NCBI GenBank assembly: GCA_028284955.1
Contig: JANQQS010000136.1
Location: 1 to 62,910 of the forward strand
Source of the DNA: Myxococcota bacterium
Lineage (GTDB): Bacteria > Myxococcota_A > Polyangia > Polyangiales > Houyiibacteriaceae
Length of the DNA: 62,910 nt
Direction: 5' to 3'
Below, one piece after another: positions 1 to 7,585 of the stretch (positions are counted from its first letter, which is position 1; each line of letters opens with the position of its first letter). Below the pieces are notes generated by a model. It worked only from the letters and a program-made list of their open reading frames with translations, did no database searches and had not been told where the DNA came from. Made by a program: the position numbers and the translations under genes.

Positions 1-207
1 CGAATCACTGGAGGCCAGTCCGCCGCCGTCGTCGACCTTCGCGTCTGGGCCAGCCATCGACCCCACCTGCGTATCGCGGTCGGTTTGTTCGCCTCCTGAG
101 TATTTCGAATCTGGAAAAACCAGCGAGCAACCGCTTGCCAAGACAGCGCCGAACCACAGCGCAAGACGCAACGATATCGCAAACGCACGCCGATCGTGGG
201 TCTCCAT
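1..207 (-). CDS. Lipoprotein, 3' end outside window (partial)
   Basis: The gene runs off the left edge, so only its first 69 codons are visible. The N-terminus has a positively charged stretch, a hydrophobic core and a lipobox (LASGC), followed by an Asp/Gly/Ser-rich linker typical of surface lipoproteins in myxobacteria. I take the ATG at 207; an in-frame ATG at 225 would add six residues (MRKQVR) and give a more basic n-region, so the start is uncertain. No function can be assigned from this fragment. Confidence 0.6.
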   Translation of the reverse strand, partial: METHDRRAFAISLRLALWFGAVLASGCSLVFPDSKYSGGEQTDRDTQVGSMAGPDAKVDDGGGLASSDS

Positions 208-459
208 TCTCACTTGTTTCCGCATCCCGTCACACGGTACGCCTCGCGCGCAGTCAGTCACTTGCAAGGGTGACTCTACAACGTGGCACGCGCAATCCGA
301 CCGAACACAGAAAACAGAAAGCACTGAGATCACGCTGACGCTCGCACGACGCGTTGGGTGCAACATGACGTCGTGATAGTGTTCTCGACCCTGCACGAAG
401 AGCGATCAAATCGAATGCCAGTACCTCGGACAAACGAAGTCTCGTAGGGGTTCCATTGT

Positions 460-1065
460 GTCGTTGGGCTGCCTACCCACGTCGAAGTAGCGCACCTGAG
501 TCCACGCGGAGCATGCATCGCCGCAAGAACGCACACGCCAATATTACCGTCGTCCCACCGGTGCTTCTTCGGATTGTGGAAGCGCCTCGGTGGGGCTTAA
601 CTGAAGCTCTTGAGTGGACTCAGACAGCTCCGGGCTTGAAAACGAGCACTCGCGAAAACTCTCGATATCGCAGCTATCGTCGACTTGAATCTCATAACTG
701 ATGCTCGAATCTTGAGAGCCGCCATCGCGGCCCCTCCAACGGAAAGAAACGGCAGCCGCGGCTCCCATCCAGCCGTTCCAGGGAAACATCAGCTCCACTC
801 CGGAAGCATCACCCGAGCGCGCAGCAGGCGATCGCGGTGCCCGCCTCTCTACGCAGATGCCATTCTCGTCCACGACATTTGCGGCCGGACAACAAGCGCC
901 GGCAGACGTTTCCGTTGTGCCATCCGGGCACTCGATCGGGGAACAAGCGCTCACCAAAAACGATACGCCATAGACGATGGTGGCTGACCGAAGATTGCAA
1001 GCAACCGCGCATGATGCGGTCAAGCGAGTGCCGAGGATGCCGAACGAAATCTCGCGATAGACCAT
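460..1065 (-). pseudogene. Truncated FG-GAP-type surface lipoprotein with in-frame stop
   Basis: The reading frame from ATG 1065 has a long signal region ending in a lipobox (LVSACS), a Cys-rich linker (CPDGT...CCPA) and a fibronectin-like segment (PWNGW...FRW, YEIQVDDSC, CSFSSPE, LPQSEEAPVGRR). It then stops at TAA 546-544. Reading through that stop, the same frame continues with YWRVRSCGDACSAW and RYFDVGRQPND down to about 460. In the myxobacterial FG-GAP/integrin-like lipoproteins I know, PVGRR is followed by YxWRVR and then by FG-GAP repeats. The TAA therefore looks like a mutated Tyr codon, and the whole repeat domain after QPND is missing. The 5' end and upstream DNA are paralogous to the gene starting at 9172. 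Confidence 0.65.
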
Positions 1066-1115
1066 GACGTCAACCTAAGTAGCGAACCAAGCCCGCGACA
1101 AATCAGCATTTCATT
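1020..1115 (-). repeat. Duplicated 5' gene region, copy 1 (copy 2 at 9125-9222)
   Basis: About 50 bp upstream and about 45 bp inside the gene starting at 1065 align almost gap-free with the same region of the gene starting at 9172. The shared stretch includes an exact CGACAAATCAGCATTTCATT. It suggests duplication of a promoter and leader peptide ahead of two different mature proteins. Confidence 0.6.
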
Positions 1116-1126
1116 TCGTCTCGCCT

Positions 1127-2368
1127 TCACAAGCTACCTTCCGAGGCACACTTTGTGTCGAGCGACGGAGAGATCGTCGCCTCAGCGACGTCTGCCGCAC
1201 CGGAACTCGTGTTGAGGCGAATCCAACCACTGCCACCGCCTCCCCCCGCCGTGGCAACAACCTCTCCTTCGTCATTCAAGTTGGCGCCGGGCGCGCCGTC
1301 GACAGTATCTCCACCGCTGCCCGATCCCCCTGCTCCGTGAAAGGACCCCGCACTGATACCCTGGGCCGGGGCATTGTCGTCTCGAGCGAGCTGACCATCC
1401 CAATCACCGCCTCCGCCGCCACCATTTGCCGTCAGTATTCCTGCGACCACGATCTCAGGCGCCTCCAGGAGAATTGCGCCTCCCGCGCCACCGCCCCCAG
1501 CCAGTTGACTGCTCAAACCCCCAGACCCTCCCCCTTCGCCTCCGGCATTGATGAGGCCCGTGGTTCCGATGGTGATGCGTTCGGCAGCCACGATCTGAAT
1601 CGCACCACCACCTGCTCCATCGCTGGAGAGGTCACCGCTGCCGCCGCTCGATCCGCCTCGAAGCACGCTGATTTCTGCATCCCCATAGGGCATACCCCCA
1701 TTCTCTCCGCCGCCTTTCCCGCAATGACCACCACCTCCGGCGCCGTTGCTATCTGCGCCGCCGCCGCCGCCAGGACCGACCCCTCGCGCATAGCCCATGT
1801 CAGGCACCGAATACCCACCCGCAAGGCCTCTCCCGGAAGCAAAACGGGCGGGCATCGCGCGAAGAATACCTACTATGCGTGCTTCGCCCAAAACGACAAA
1901 AGCCGTGGGAAACGTGCCCGCGAGTCGAACTTGCGCCGTTGCAGCGAGCGTCAGATCAGAAAACGTGAAGACACCGAGCGAAGTCCGGTCGGGATCGCTT
2001 TGCTCGATCGATTGATACGCAAACTGGTCTTCCTGCGCACAAGAAATCGTTCCGCTTTGGCCATCGATCTCGCAGGTCCCGGTGATTTCTAACGCACGGC
2101 TCGGAGCTCGAATCGCCGACTCTGGAATGATCGTGGGCGCAAACCCCAACACCTCAATGACTTCGGCGTTCGTGCCTTCGCTGCCTTTGTCGACGCCTCC
2201 GGTGTCCGTTTCGCTGCCTCTATCGATACCGCTCGAGTCCATGCCCGAGGCCGGTTCGTCGTCTTCTGAGAGAAGGCATCCTGAAGCCACCCAACAAACC
2301 GCAGCCCCCCAAACCCCCAGGCGCAGCGCGCGAATAGAGAACGACTGGTAGTCCCTTTTGCCGTGCAT
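1127..2368 (-). CDS. Glycine-rich lipoprotein, probable surface beta-structure
   Basis: 413-residue protein with a signal peptide and lipobox (WVASGC), then an acidic Ser/Asp linker. The middle third is strongly Gly-rich (GPGGGGG, GGGGHCGKGGG, GGGGAGGAILLEAP). Its alternating hydrophobic and glycine stretches, such as AIQIVAAERITIG and IVVAGILTANGG, suggest a beta-helix-like repeat exposed on the cell surface. I choose ATG 2368 because AGAGGGG lies about eight bases upstream; an in-frame GTG at 2377 abuts that site too closely. A copy of the motif also found upstream of the T6SS operons lies 78 bp upstream. Function unknown. Confidence 0.75.
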   Translation of the reverse strand: MHGKRDYQSFSIRALRLGVWGAAVCWVASGCLLSEDDEPASGMDSSGIDRGSETDTGGVDKGSEGTNAEVIEVLGFAPTIIPESAIRAPSRALEITGTCEIDGQSGTISCAQEDQFAYQSIEQSDPDRTSLGVFTFSDLTLAATAQVRLAGTFPTAFVVLGEARIVGILRAMPARFASGRGLAGGYSVPDMGYARGVGPGGGGGADSNGAGGGGHCGKGGGENGGMPYGDAEISVLRGGSSGGSGDLSSDGAGGGAIQIVAAERITIGTTGLINAGGEGGGSGGLSSQLAGGGGAGGAILLEAPEIVVAGILTANGGGGGGDWDGQLARDDNAPAQGISAGSFHGAGGSGSGGDTVDGAPGANLNDEGEVVATAGGGGGSGWIRLNTSSGAADVAEATISPSLDTKCASEGSL

Positions 2369-2446
2369 GATGCTCACCCCTCTGTTGACGCGCGCGAACC
2401 AACATCACGCGGTCACTCTTCGCTATAGCGAGCCACCAGAGAAAAA

Positions 2447-2475
2447 CTTCAGCGCAGGCTCAGCGCAGCATCATT
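2447..2475 (-). promoter_or_regulatory. Candidate T6SS-regulon motif, copy a
   Basis: On the minus strand the site reads AATGA, N5, CGCTGA, N5, CGCTGAAG. The two CGCTGA units are spaced 11 bp apart, one helical turn. It lies 78 bp upstream of the ATG at 2368. Near-identical sites occur at 22845, 25294 and 46811. Confidence 0.5.
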
Positions 2476-2510
2476 TCTGCGCGCTGCTTCAAACCCGATG
2501 CAAAAAAACG

Positions 2511-2532
2511 TTTTGCTGAGGCTCGGATGAAG
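2511..2532 (+). promoter_or_regulatory. Candidate T6SS-regulon motif, divergent copy e (weaker)
   Basis: The plus-strand sequence reads TTTTGCTGAGGCTCGGATGAAG in two parts (TTTTGCTGAGG, then CTCGGATGAAG). It keeps the first GCTGA and the terminal TGAAG of the motif with one mismatch in the second unit. It lies 82 bp upstream of the ATG at 2615, back to back with copy a. Confidence 0.35.
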
Positions 2533-2614
2533 TCGATCGGCTCCACGTTCTTCACACTGACCTCAGACGGGTATTCGTTCCGAATGCTCAACTACTCTGA
2601 TGGACGGAGGAGCT

Positions 2615-3469
2615 ATGAACACGGTGGAGCGTGCGATGGGTCGGCTCTGGGGATCGTTCACGATTTGGCGTTTCTTTCTCGCGACGCAGCTTCTCGTGAT
2701 ATCCGCATGCCTAATTGAGGAACGCGACGATCCGGACACTGCGGATCCCGCAGAACCAAACAACGGAAGCGCCGAAAGCATGGCAACGAACTCGTCAAGC
2801 ACAACCCGCACGACAGGTATTCAATCGTTGAGCGTGGACTGCGCACCATCGACAAACGTCACCGTCACGAATTATGATGATCGCGCAGCGTTCGAAGCTG
2901 CGCTGGCAGACCGCGGCATTCGCGTGGTGGATTTCGACGACATCGACACCAGTACCGCAGATCCAGTGCCGTTCGCCACAGATCGCTACGCAGACTCGCA
3001 CGGCGCGGTGATCGTCGGCACCGATGGCCAGTACGTCGACGAACAATTTTCCTACCCCGAAGACTTCCGGCCGGTTTCCGCACCGAATCAGTATGCGCCT
3101 GGCCCCAAACACGTCCGCGGAAAAGATGCCGGGGGACACGGCACAGACGTGACGTTTCGTGCTAGCGACCGTGCCGGCTGCGTCGCGGGGTTCGGGGTTG
3201 TGTTCATCGACGCAGATTTTTCAGGAATCGCACGCTCGTCCATCGCACTATTCGACGGCAACAACAAACTGCTTGGTGCCAATGACGACATCGACGGTGA
3301 CGATGGATCGCAACTGTTTCGCGGCATGATTGCCGCGGACAAAGATGGCCAACCCGTGCCCACGGTCGCGCGCGTGCACCTCGTGAACGGAAACGAATGG
3401 CCGGAGCGCGCCACAGGAGAGGGCGTTACCCTGGACGACATGGTCTTTGATCGCCCCGTCAACCCTTGA
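2615..3469 (+). CDS. Secreted lipoprotein, unknown function
   Basis: 284 residues. ATG 2615 has a strong ribosome site (GGAGGAGCT) directly upstream; the in-frame ATG at 2600 does not. The N-terminus carries a signal peptide with lipobox (VISAC) and a Thr/Ser/Asn-rich linker. The mature domain starts with a Cys and a phrase typical of extracellular jelly-roll modules (YDDRAAFEAAL ... VVDFDDID), and later has GCVAGFGVVFIDADF and SSIALFDGNN, a pattern seen in secreted beta-sandwich domains. It is followed after 33 bp by a small membrane protein gene, so the two are probably cotranscribed. No enzyme motif seen. Confidence 0.75.
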   Translation: MNTVERAMGRLWGSFTIWRFFLATQLLVISACLIEERDDPDTADPAEPNNGSAESMATNSSSTTRTTGIQSLSVDCAPSTNVTVTNYDDRAAFEAALADRGIRVVDFDDIDTSTADPVPFATDRYADSHGAVIVGTDGQYVDEQFSYPEDFRPVSAPNQYAPGPKHVRGKDAGGHGTDVTFRASDRAGCVAGFGVVFIDADFSGIARSSIALFDGNNKLLGANDDIDGDDGSQLFRGMIAADKDGQPVPTVARVHLVNGNEWPERATGEGVTLDDMVFDRPVNP

Positions 3470-3502
3470 AAGACTGGGGCCGAAGACCGGGGAGACGAAG
3501 CG

Positions 3503-3799
3503 ATGGCAAACTTCATACGCTCACTTTCACGCGCGGCGGATCTGATTCGAGACCTCGCGTTCTTGAAGATTCTTTTGACGGTCTTGCTTCTTGTTGGCGT
3601 TGCGCTGTTGGTGAAATGGGGGGTTCGCGGCATCGCGGACCAGCGAACGTATATCTTCGGCCGATGGGCGGGAGGCGTTGTTCGGTATGGGGAAGTGGAG
3701 GGAATCGTCGCGATCGTCGTAGGCGTGCTCCATTTGTGCGTCGCGTCCATCGTTGCGGCGACTCTGGGGCCGCTCTGTTACTTCTTGTGGTTTCGGTAG
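3503..3799 (+). CDS. Small two-helix membrane protein
   Basis: 98 residues with two predicted membrane segments, roughly residues 20-40 (AFLKILLTVLLLVGVALLVKWG) split by a charged loop, and 66-95 (GIVAIVVGVLHLCVASIVAATLGPL). The N-terminus is basic. It follows the lipoprotein gene ending at 3469 on the same strand, with GGGGAGACGAAG before its ATG. The role is unknown; the pairing suggests an inner-membrane partner of that lipoprotein. Confidence 0.65.
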   Translation: MANFIRSLSRAADLIRDLAFLKILLTVLLLVGVALLVKWGVRGIADQRTYIFGRWAGGVVRYGEVEGIVAIVVGVLHLCVASIVAATLGPLCYFLWFR

Positions 3800-3982
3800 T
3801 CTTCGAACTGCTACGTCTCGACAGCCCCACGCGGCTGTTTTTCACGAACCGCGGTGCTTGAAACACGCCCGTAGCACTCCTCGCGAGCGCGAGCGATTCG
3901 GTTTTTCGATCGGGTTTAGCTCTCCGCAGCACTCCGACAGGCGCAGTCGAGTTCACCAAGTTTACCGATGCTCGACTGAAGC

Positions 3983-4933
3983 TCAGGAGGAAATTTCGGT
4001 GATGAGTTCTTCGATGGAAGATGCGGTGAGCACGCGTTCTGCAATGCGTTCGAGAGCTTCGGGAGAGGCCCGGTCAATGTAGGCTCGAACTTTCGGTGAA
4101 AGGAATCCAAACTTGAGCTGGATTTGCTTGGCCACGATGTTGGACAGAGCTTCTTTGCGTCCTTCTTGTCGTCCTTCTTGTCGTCCTTCTTGTCGTCCTT
4201 CTTTGCGTCCCTCTTGTCGTCCCTGTTTTCGTCCCTGTTTTCGTCCCTCTTCTCGCCCCTCCTCGAGGAACTCTTTGACGAGTTGGCTTTGATACTCGTA
4301 GCCTTCGATCAGCATGGCTCTCAGCTCCTTACGCGCGACTTCCGGCAATGTGGACGCGACAACGTCAATATACTGCTTGGCGGTTTCTTCGTCGACCCCA
4401 GGCAAGCTTTGCAGAAAGGCATGAAGCACATCCTGCTTGTGCGGGCCCCCTCCATGTGCGAGGGCCGACAGAAGAGCTCGTTCGGGAGCCTCTTGATGCG
4501 GGGTAACCACGACGGGAACGACACCCGGTCCGACTACGCAGGGACGCAGCTCCATGGATGGCAGCGCGACGCGAATGGGGTCGCCCGCCCAGCGCGCAAC
4601 CTGGGCGTCGGGAGTGACTACCAAAAGCAATGCGGGGCACCCAAACTGAGCATGGCCCGCGGCGAGATAGACTGGCCACGAGCGGCGCTTACGCGCATCG
4701 ATGCGGAGCTGAACTTCGATGACGAGAGCGAGGACAGGCTCATCATGCTCCAGCAACAACACCACATCAGCGCGATATTCCACCGGCGCTGGCTGACTGA
4801 GGTCACCAGATACGACCCGAAGCGAGGAATAGCGAGGCAGGTCTACGGACAGCGCGGTGGTCAGCAAGTGTGGCGCCAGTTCGGGATGTTCTCGAAAAAG
4901 CGAGACTAAGACTTCGTGCAAAGCCGACGGCAT
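3983..4933 (-). CDS. Rpn/PD-(D/E)XK nuclease-family protein
   Basis: 316 residues, started at ATG 4933 because AGGGAGGAGACA precedes it (a GTG at 4951 is upstream of that site). The N-terminal half has the family core, YRADVVLLL followed about 15 residues later by ALVIEVQL, matching the D...ExQ/K arrangement of PD-(D/E)XK nucleases in the Rpn/putative transposase group. Residues about 220-265 form a low-complexity EGR/KQGR/QEGR/KEGR repeat, a hallmark of this group, encoded by 12-bp tandem units. Known relatives are recombination-promoting nucleases; whether this copy is active cannot be told. Confidence 0.75.
   Translation of the reverse strand: MPSALHEVLVSLFREHPELAPHLLTTALSVDLPRYSSLRVVSGDLSQPAPVEYRADVVLLLEHDEPVLALVIEVQLRIDARKRRSWPVYLAAGHAQFGCPALLLVVTPDAQVARWAGDPIRVALPSMELRPCVVGPGVVPVVVTPHQEAPERALLSALAHGGGPHKQDVLHAFLQSLPGVDEETAKQYIDVVASTLPEVARKELRAMLIEGYEYQSQLVKEFLEEGREEGRKQGRKQGRQEGRKEGRQEGRQEGRQEGRKEALSNIVAKQIQLKFGFLSPKVRAYIDRASPEALERIAERVLTASSIEELITEISS
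4153..4260 (-). repeat. 12-bp tandem repeat inside the Rpn-like gene
   Basis: About nine imperfect 12-bp units of the type TTCTTGTCGTCC (plus strand) encode the EGR(K/Q)EGR(Q) stretch. The units are in frame, so copy number can change without breaking the gene. Confidence 0.75.
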
Positions 4934-5059
4934 TGTCTCCTCCCTGCACACCTAGGAATCCAGCATGGACCTGCCATGGCTGATGGATAACCCATGGCTT
5001 ACCAGAACCGCCACAACCCACCCCAGATTCGACTGCCCCTCGAGTGCCTGTTGTCTTGC

Positions 5060-5160
5060 TCAGAGACGTTGCTCGATATCCATGCTTTGATGAAGAACGC
5101 GGACGATTTCGATATGGTCACGAGCAATCGGATCCTACGCACTTGAGGATTGACCAGCTC
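5060..5160 (-). pseudogene. Remnant of a ParE/RelE-type toxin
   Basis: On the minus strand one frame reads ELVNPQVR (5160-5137). After a two-base frame break it reads DPIARDHIEIVRVLHQSMDI then EQRL and stops at 5062-5060. The ending IEIVRVLHxxxDI is the typical C-terminus of ParE-family toxins. The middle of the toxin and any antitoxin are missing, so this is a decayed fragment. Confidence 0.5.
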
Positions 5161-5234
5161 GCACTACGATAGCGGCCCTACGTCAGCTGCTCTGAACTGA
5201 AATCGTCAAAAGACTGCCCGAGCGACGAGCGTAC

Positions 5235-5301
5235 GTCCGTATCATTCCTCCCGCACATGCTCAATGTTGAACTTCTCCACAACATGCCCCGGGTTCGATT
5301 G
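5235..5301 (+). repeat. REP/RAYT element right end, solo copy
   Basis: About 67 bp match the right end of the intact transposase element at 10916-10982, ending in the same 18-bp terminal sequence ATGCCCCGGGTTCGATTG (5284-5301). No transposase is attached here, so it is a solo end left by deletion or recombination. Confidence 0.65.
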
Positions 5302-5409
5302 TCAGCTTTCATCGGCTGTTGGTGAAGTTGACGACCGAGTGGCGGTTAGAGGTCGCGGCGGAACTGTGGTTTCGGTTCATCGTCGTGACGCTGCGCGCCG
5401 ATCGCGCGA

Positions 5410-5715
5410 CTACCTGGACGAGCCGGTGGGCGGCTCTCCGTCACGACTTCCGTGCCACAGCGCCAGCACCTGCACGACGTCGCCGTCGAGCTGGAAGTAA
5501 ACGAAATAGCGGATCCGGCGAAGGTAGACGCGGCGAACACTTGGGTCCTGCTCCACCGGACGGCCAACGAGCTCCGGGCGGTCTTCGAGCTGGAGCAAGA
5601 GTGAATCGAGATCAACGTCGAACGCGGAGGGGGCTTTGTCCCGGTTTTCCAGCCACCACACGCGCACTGCGAGGATCTGCTCCGCCGCGAGCGCGGTGAG
5701 TTCGACCGTGGCGAT
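5410..5715 (-). CDS. ParE/RelE-family toxin with missing canonical start
   Basis: The frame encodes a ParE-like toxin: VELTALAAEQIL...VWWLENRDKAP (first helices), LLLQLEDRPELVG, VRRVYLRRIRYFVYFQ and VQVLALWHGSRDGEPP at the C-terminus. Family alignment places the first residue near 5715, where the codon is ATC, right after the antitoxin stop (TGA 5721-5719) and preceded by a good Shine-Dalgarno-like GGGGTGAG. The first ATG/GTG/TTG in frame is GTG 5667, which would delete the first helix. Either translation starts at a rare AUC codon, coupled to the antitoxin, or a start mutation has killed the toxin. Confidence 0.6.
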   Translation of the reverse strand: MATVELTALAAEQILAVRVWWLENRDKAPSAFDVDLDSLLLQLEDRPELVGRPVEQDPSVRRVYLRRIRYFVYFQLDGDVVQVLALWHGSRDGEPPTGSSR

Positions 5716-5718
5716 GGC

Positions 5719-5943
5719 TCACCCCACTTCACGGAGAGCACGAAGGAACGCGCGAGCATCAACTAGCTTGCCTGCCTCGGCGTCGGCTTGCCCATCGCGA
5801 ATGAGCCCCAGCTCCTCGTCCGAAACGTGGACCGGTTCGGAGGCGTCCCCGACCCACACCGTGACGTGGGATCCTTCCTCGAGATCGGCGTTATCGTCGA
5901 GGACGATTTGCCCATTCACCACGCGTCCAGTCCAGTGCTCCAC
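5719..5943 (-). CDS. Antitoxin partner of ParE-like toxin
   Basis: 74 residues from GTG 5943. The N-terminal GRVVNGQIVLDDNADLEEG segment resembles small SpoVT/AbrB-like or DUF-type antitoxin leaders. The C-terminal VSDEELGLIRDGQADAEAGK...DARAFLRALR is an amphipathic helix of the sort that wraps ParE toxins. The toxin frame begins immediately after its stop codon, so the two are translationally coupled, antitoxin first, as in parDE operons. Exact antitoxin family not assigned. Confidence 0.55.
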   Translation of the reverse strand: MEHWTGRVVNGQIVLDDNADLEEGSHVTVWVGDASEPVHVSDEELGLIRDGQADAEAGKLVDARAFLRALREVG

Positions 5944-6048
5944 AAGCCAAGCATAGCAGTTGAAGACGCCGAGTCATGCGCACCTGGCGGGCGGCAATGC
6001 CGCACGCGTAACTCCTCTTGCAGACCTCAAACAAGAACCATCGCGCGC

Positions 6049-6580
6049 CAATCGAACCCGGGGCATTTTCTGGGTTCACTGCAGCCGCCTGATCCTACAT
6101 CCCTGATTGCAGACGTGTCGCGCTACCGCCGGAATGCGCCCAGTTGCAATCGCCACCCTCGATCCGCCGATATCGCTACTTCGAACACGCAAGTTGTTGA
6201 CGTCACTTATGCAAACGTCGGCCTGAAATTTGAAGCCCGACGTGCGTGACGCTTCCTTGCATCGTCAAAGAAGGCGACGTTGTTCTATCCACCGTCCGCA
6301 CCGTCGCTCGCTTCTACCTGCTGCGACCCGACCGCGAGCTCACCCGAGCCGTTCGCTACATTCTTGCCCACTACGCGAACAAGCACGGCATTGTGCTCCA
6401 CGCCGCATGCTTGATGAGCACCCATCTGCATCTCGTATATCGCGACCCCCTCGCGCAAGGGCCCGCGTTTCGTCGTGACGCGGTTGCCGCCATTGCCGAT
6501 GTCGTGAAGGCGCTCAGAGGCTGGCGGGGCGACGTCTTTCGCGGCGGTCATAGCAAAGTCCGACTCCGCACTCCCCAAGC
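6049..6580 (+). mobile_element. Truncated REP-associated transposase element (copy 1)
   Basis: Starts with the 18-bp terminal sequence CAATCGAACCCGGGGCAT (6049-6066) and is nearly identical to 9648-10180 of the intact copy through the first third of the transposase. Similarity stops at about 6580, just after codons for RTPQA. The right half is absent and replaced by the AbiE locus. Confidence 0.7.
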
Positions 6581-6596
6581 GGTCTTGCCAACTTGA
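6246..6596 (+). pseudogene. 5' fragment of REP-associated tyrosine transposase
   Basis: Codes 116 residues from GTG 6246. The first 112 match the intact 303-residue transposase at 9845 almost exactly, including the HUH motif (ACLMSTHLHLV), then diverge (VLPT, stop). The region with the catalytic Tyr (IGYVLANPV in the intact copy) is missing, so the product cannot be a working transposase. Confidence 0.75.
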
Positions 6597-6643
6597 CCCT
6601 CATACCGTATGTTTTTTACTGTAGATTTCTAACGGTCGCAGCC

Positions 6644-7231
6644 ATGAGCCTTGCAGCAGAGCCCAAACTTGAGCCCGGACGAGCCTACCGCACCCGGGCG
6701 CTTCGGCGCTGGAGCGCCAACCCGACGAGGCTGGCCCGTCGTCTCGTTCGCGAGGGCAGGCTGCACGAGGCTGCGCACGGGCTCTTCTACGCGCCCGTCG
6801 AGAGCCGCTTCGGTCCGGCACCGGCGCGAGACGAGGAAATACTGCGCGCATTCTTCGATGACGACCGCTTCGTGATCACCGGACCGCCGCGCTGGAATGC
6901 GCTGGGCCTCGGCTCGACCGCGATGTTCGCAGCGACGCTCGTCTACAACACCCGGCGCACGGGCGAGTTCACCTTCGACGGGCGGCGCTTCCTGCTTCGA
7001 CGGGTGCTGTTCCCGGAGAGCCCGCCGCCGGAATGGTTCGTCATCGATCTGCTTCAGCATCACGAGATGGCTGGCATCTCCATCGCCGAGCTCGAGCAAC
7101 AGCTCACGGCCACCCTGCGTGAAGGACGCTGGAACGCGAAGCGGCTTCGCGACATGGCGAACGAGTACGGAACGAAGGCGACGCTCGCGATGGTGGAGCG
7201 CTGTCTGGCTGAAGCCGGAGTCGAGGGATGA
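6644..7231 (+). CDS. abiEi: AbiEi-type antitoxin (type IV TA, AbiE family)
   Basis: 195 residues from ATG 6644. The N-terminal helix-turn-helix part (LRRWSANPTRLARRLVREGRL, then LHEAAHGLFYAP) and the following domain (ITGPPRWNALGLG, FAATLVYNTRRTGEF, FLLRRVLFP, RDMANEYGTKATLAMVERCL) match the AbiEi antitoxin/transcription-regulator layout. Its stop overlaps the ATG of the next gene (ATGA, 7228-7231), the usual AbiE arrangement. An AT-rich stretch at 6600-6640 with ACCGTA...TAACGGT may hold its promoter and operator. The partner toxin is broken, so this is now an orphan. Confidence 0.7.
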   Translation: MSLAAEPKLEPGRAYRTRALRRWSANPTRLARRLVREGRLHEAAHGLFYAPVESRFGPAPARDEEILRAFFDDDRFVITGPPRWNALGLGSTAMFAATLVYNTRRTGEFTFDGRRFLLRRVLFPESPPPEWFVIDLLQHHEMAGISIAELEQQLTATLREGRWNAKRLRDMANEYGTKATLAMVERCLAEAGVEG

Positions 7232-7452
7232 GCTTCATCCACGAAGACCCGGATTTCCAGCAGCTCATCGGCATCGTGGCGCGGGATGCGGGAATCGCCG
7301 CGGCGCTCATCGAGAAGGACTACTGGGTAGCGCACACCCTGTGGGCGCTGCATGAAACTGGCCTCGAACTCTGGTTCAAGGGCGGCACCTCGCTTTCCAA
7401 GGGCTTCGGTCTCATCCAGGAGGGGCCTTACATCGAACCCGGGGCATTCTAG
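7228..7452 (+). pseudogene. abiEii: AbiEii nucleotidyltransferase toxin, interrupted
   Basis: Begins with a convincing AbiEii N-terminus: SFIHEDPDFQQLI...IEKDYWVAHTLWAL and the nucleotidyltransferase signature LWFKGGTSLSKGFGLI. After EGPY the frame runs into the REPIN-like element at 7432 and stops at 7452. Only about 67 of the roughly 300 residues usual for the family remain. The Asp-containing part of the active site that follows GGTSLSK is lost and no remainder is visible downstream of the element. Confidence 0.75.
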
Positions 7453-7513
7453 TGTTCACCTGCGATCGGCCTATGTCCCTGATCGAGGGTTCAAAATGCC
7501 CCGGGTTCGATTG
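7432..7513. repeat. REPIN-like 82-bp element
   Basis: Two REP-like ends face each other: ATCGAACCCGGGGCAT (7432-7447) and its inverse ATGCCCCGGGTTCGATTG (7496-7513). They flank a 48-bp spacer whose first part (GTTCAC...TGC...TCCCTGAT) resembles the inner left end of the transposase element. This is the structure of a REPIN, a non-autonomous element moved by a RAYT. It sits inside the AbiEii reading frame. Confidence 0.65.
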
Positions 7514-7585
7514 TTATTGTTAAGTTCGACTCAGGAGCTCACGATCCGCGAAATGGGCACTAGCACGGCGTTTCGGTTTCAAAGT

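Noticed and set aside
1337-2092. A 251-codon plus-strand frame
   Set aside because: Antisense to the Gly-rich lipoprotein; Gly codons read in reverse give an open Pro/Ala/Thr frame.
4153-4260. Short regularly spaced repeats that could suggest a CRISPR array
   Set aside because: Units are contiguous 12-mers without spacers and encode EGR repeats inside an intact gene.
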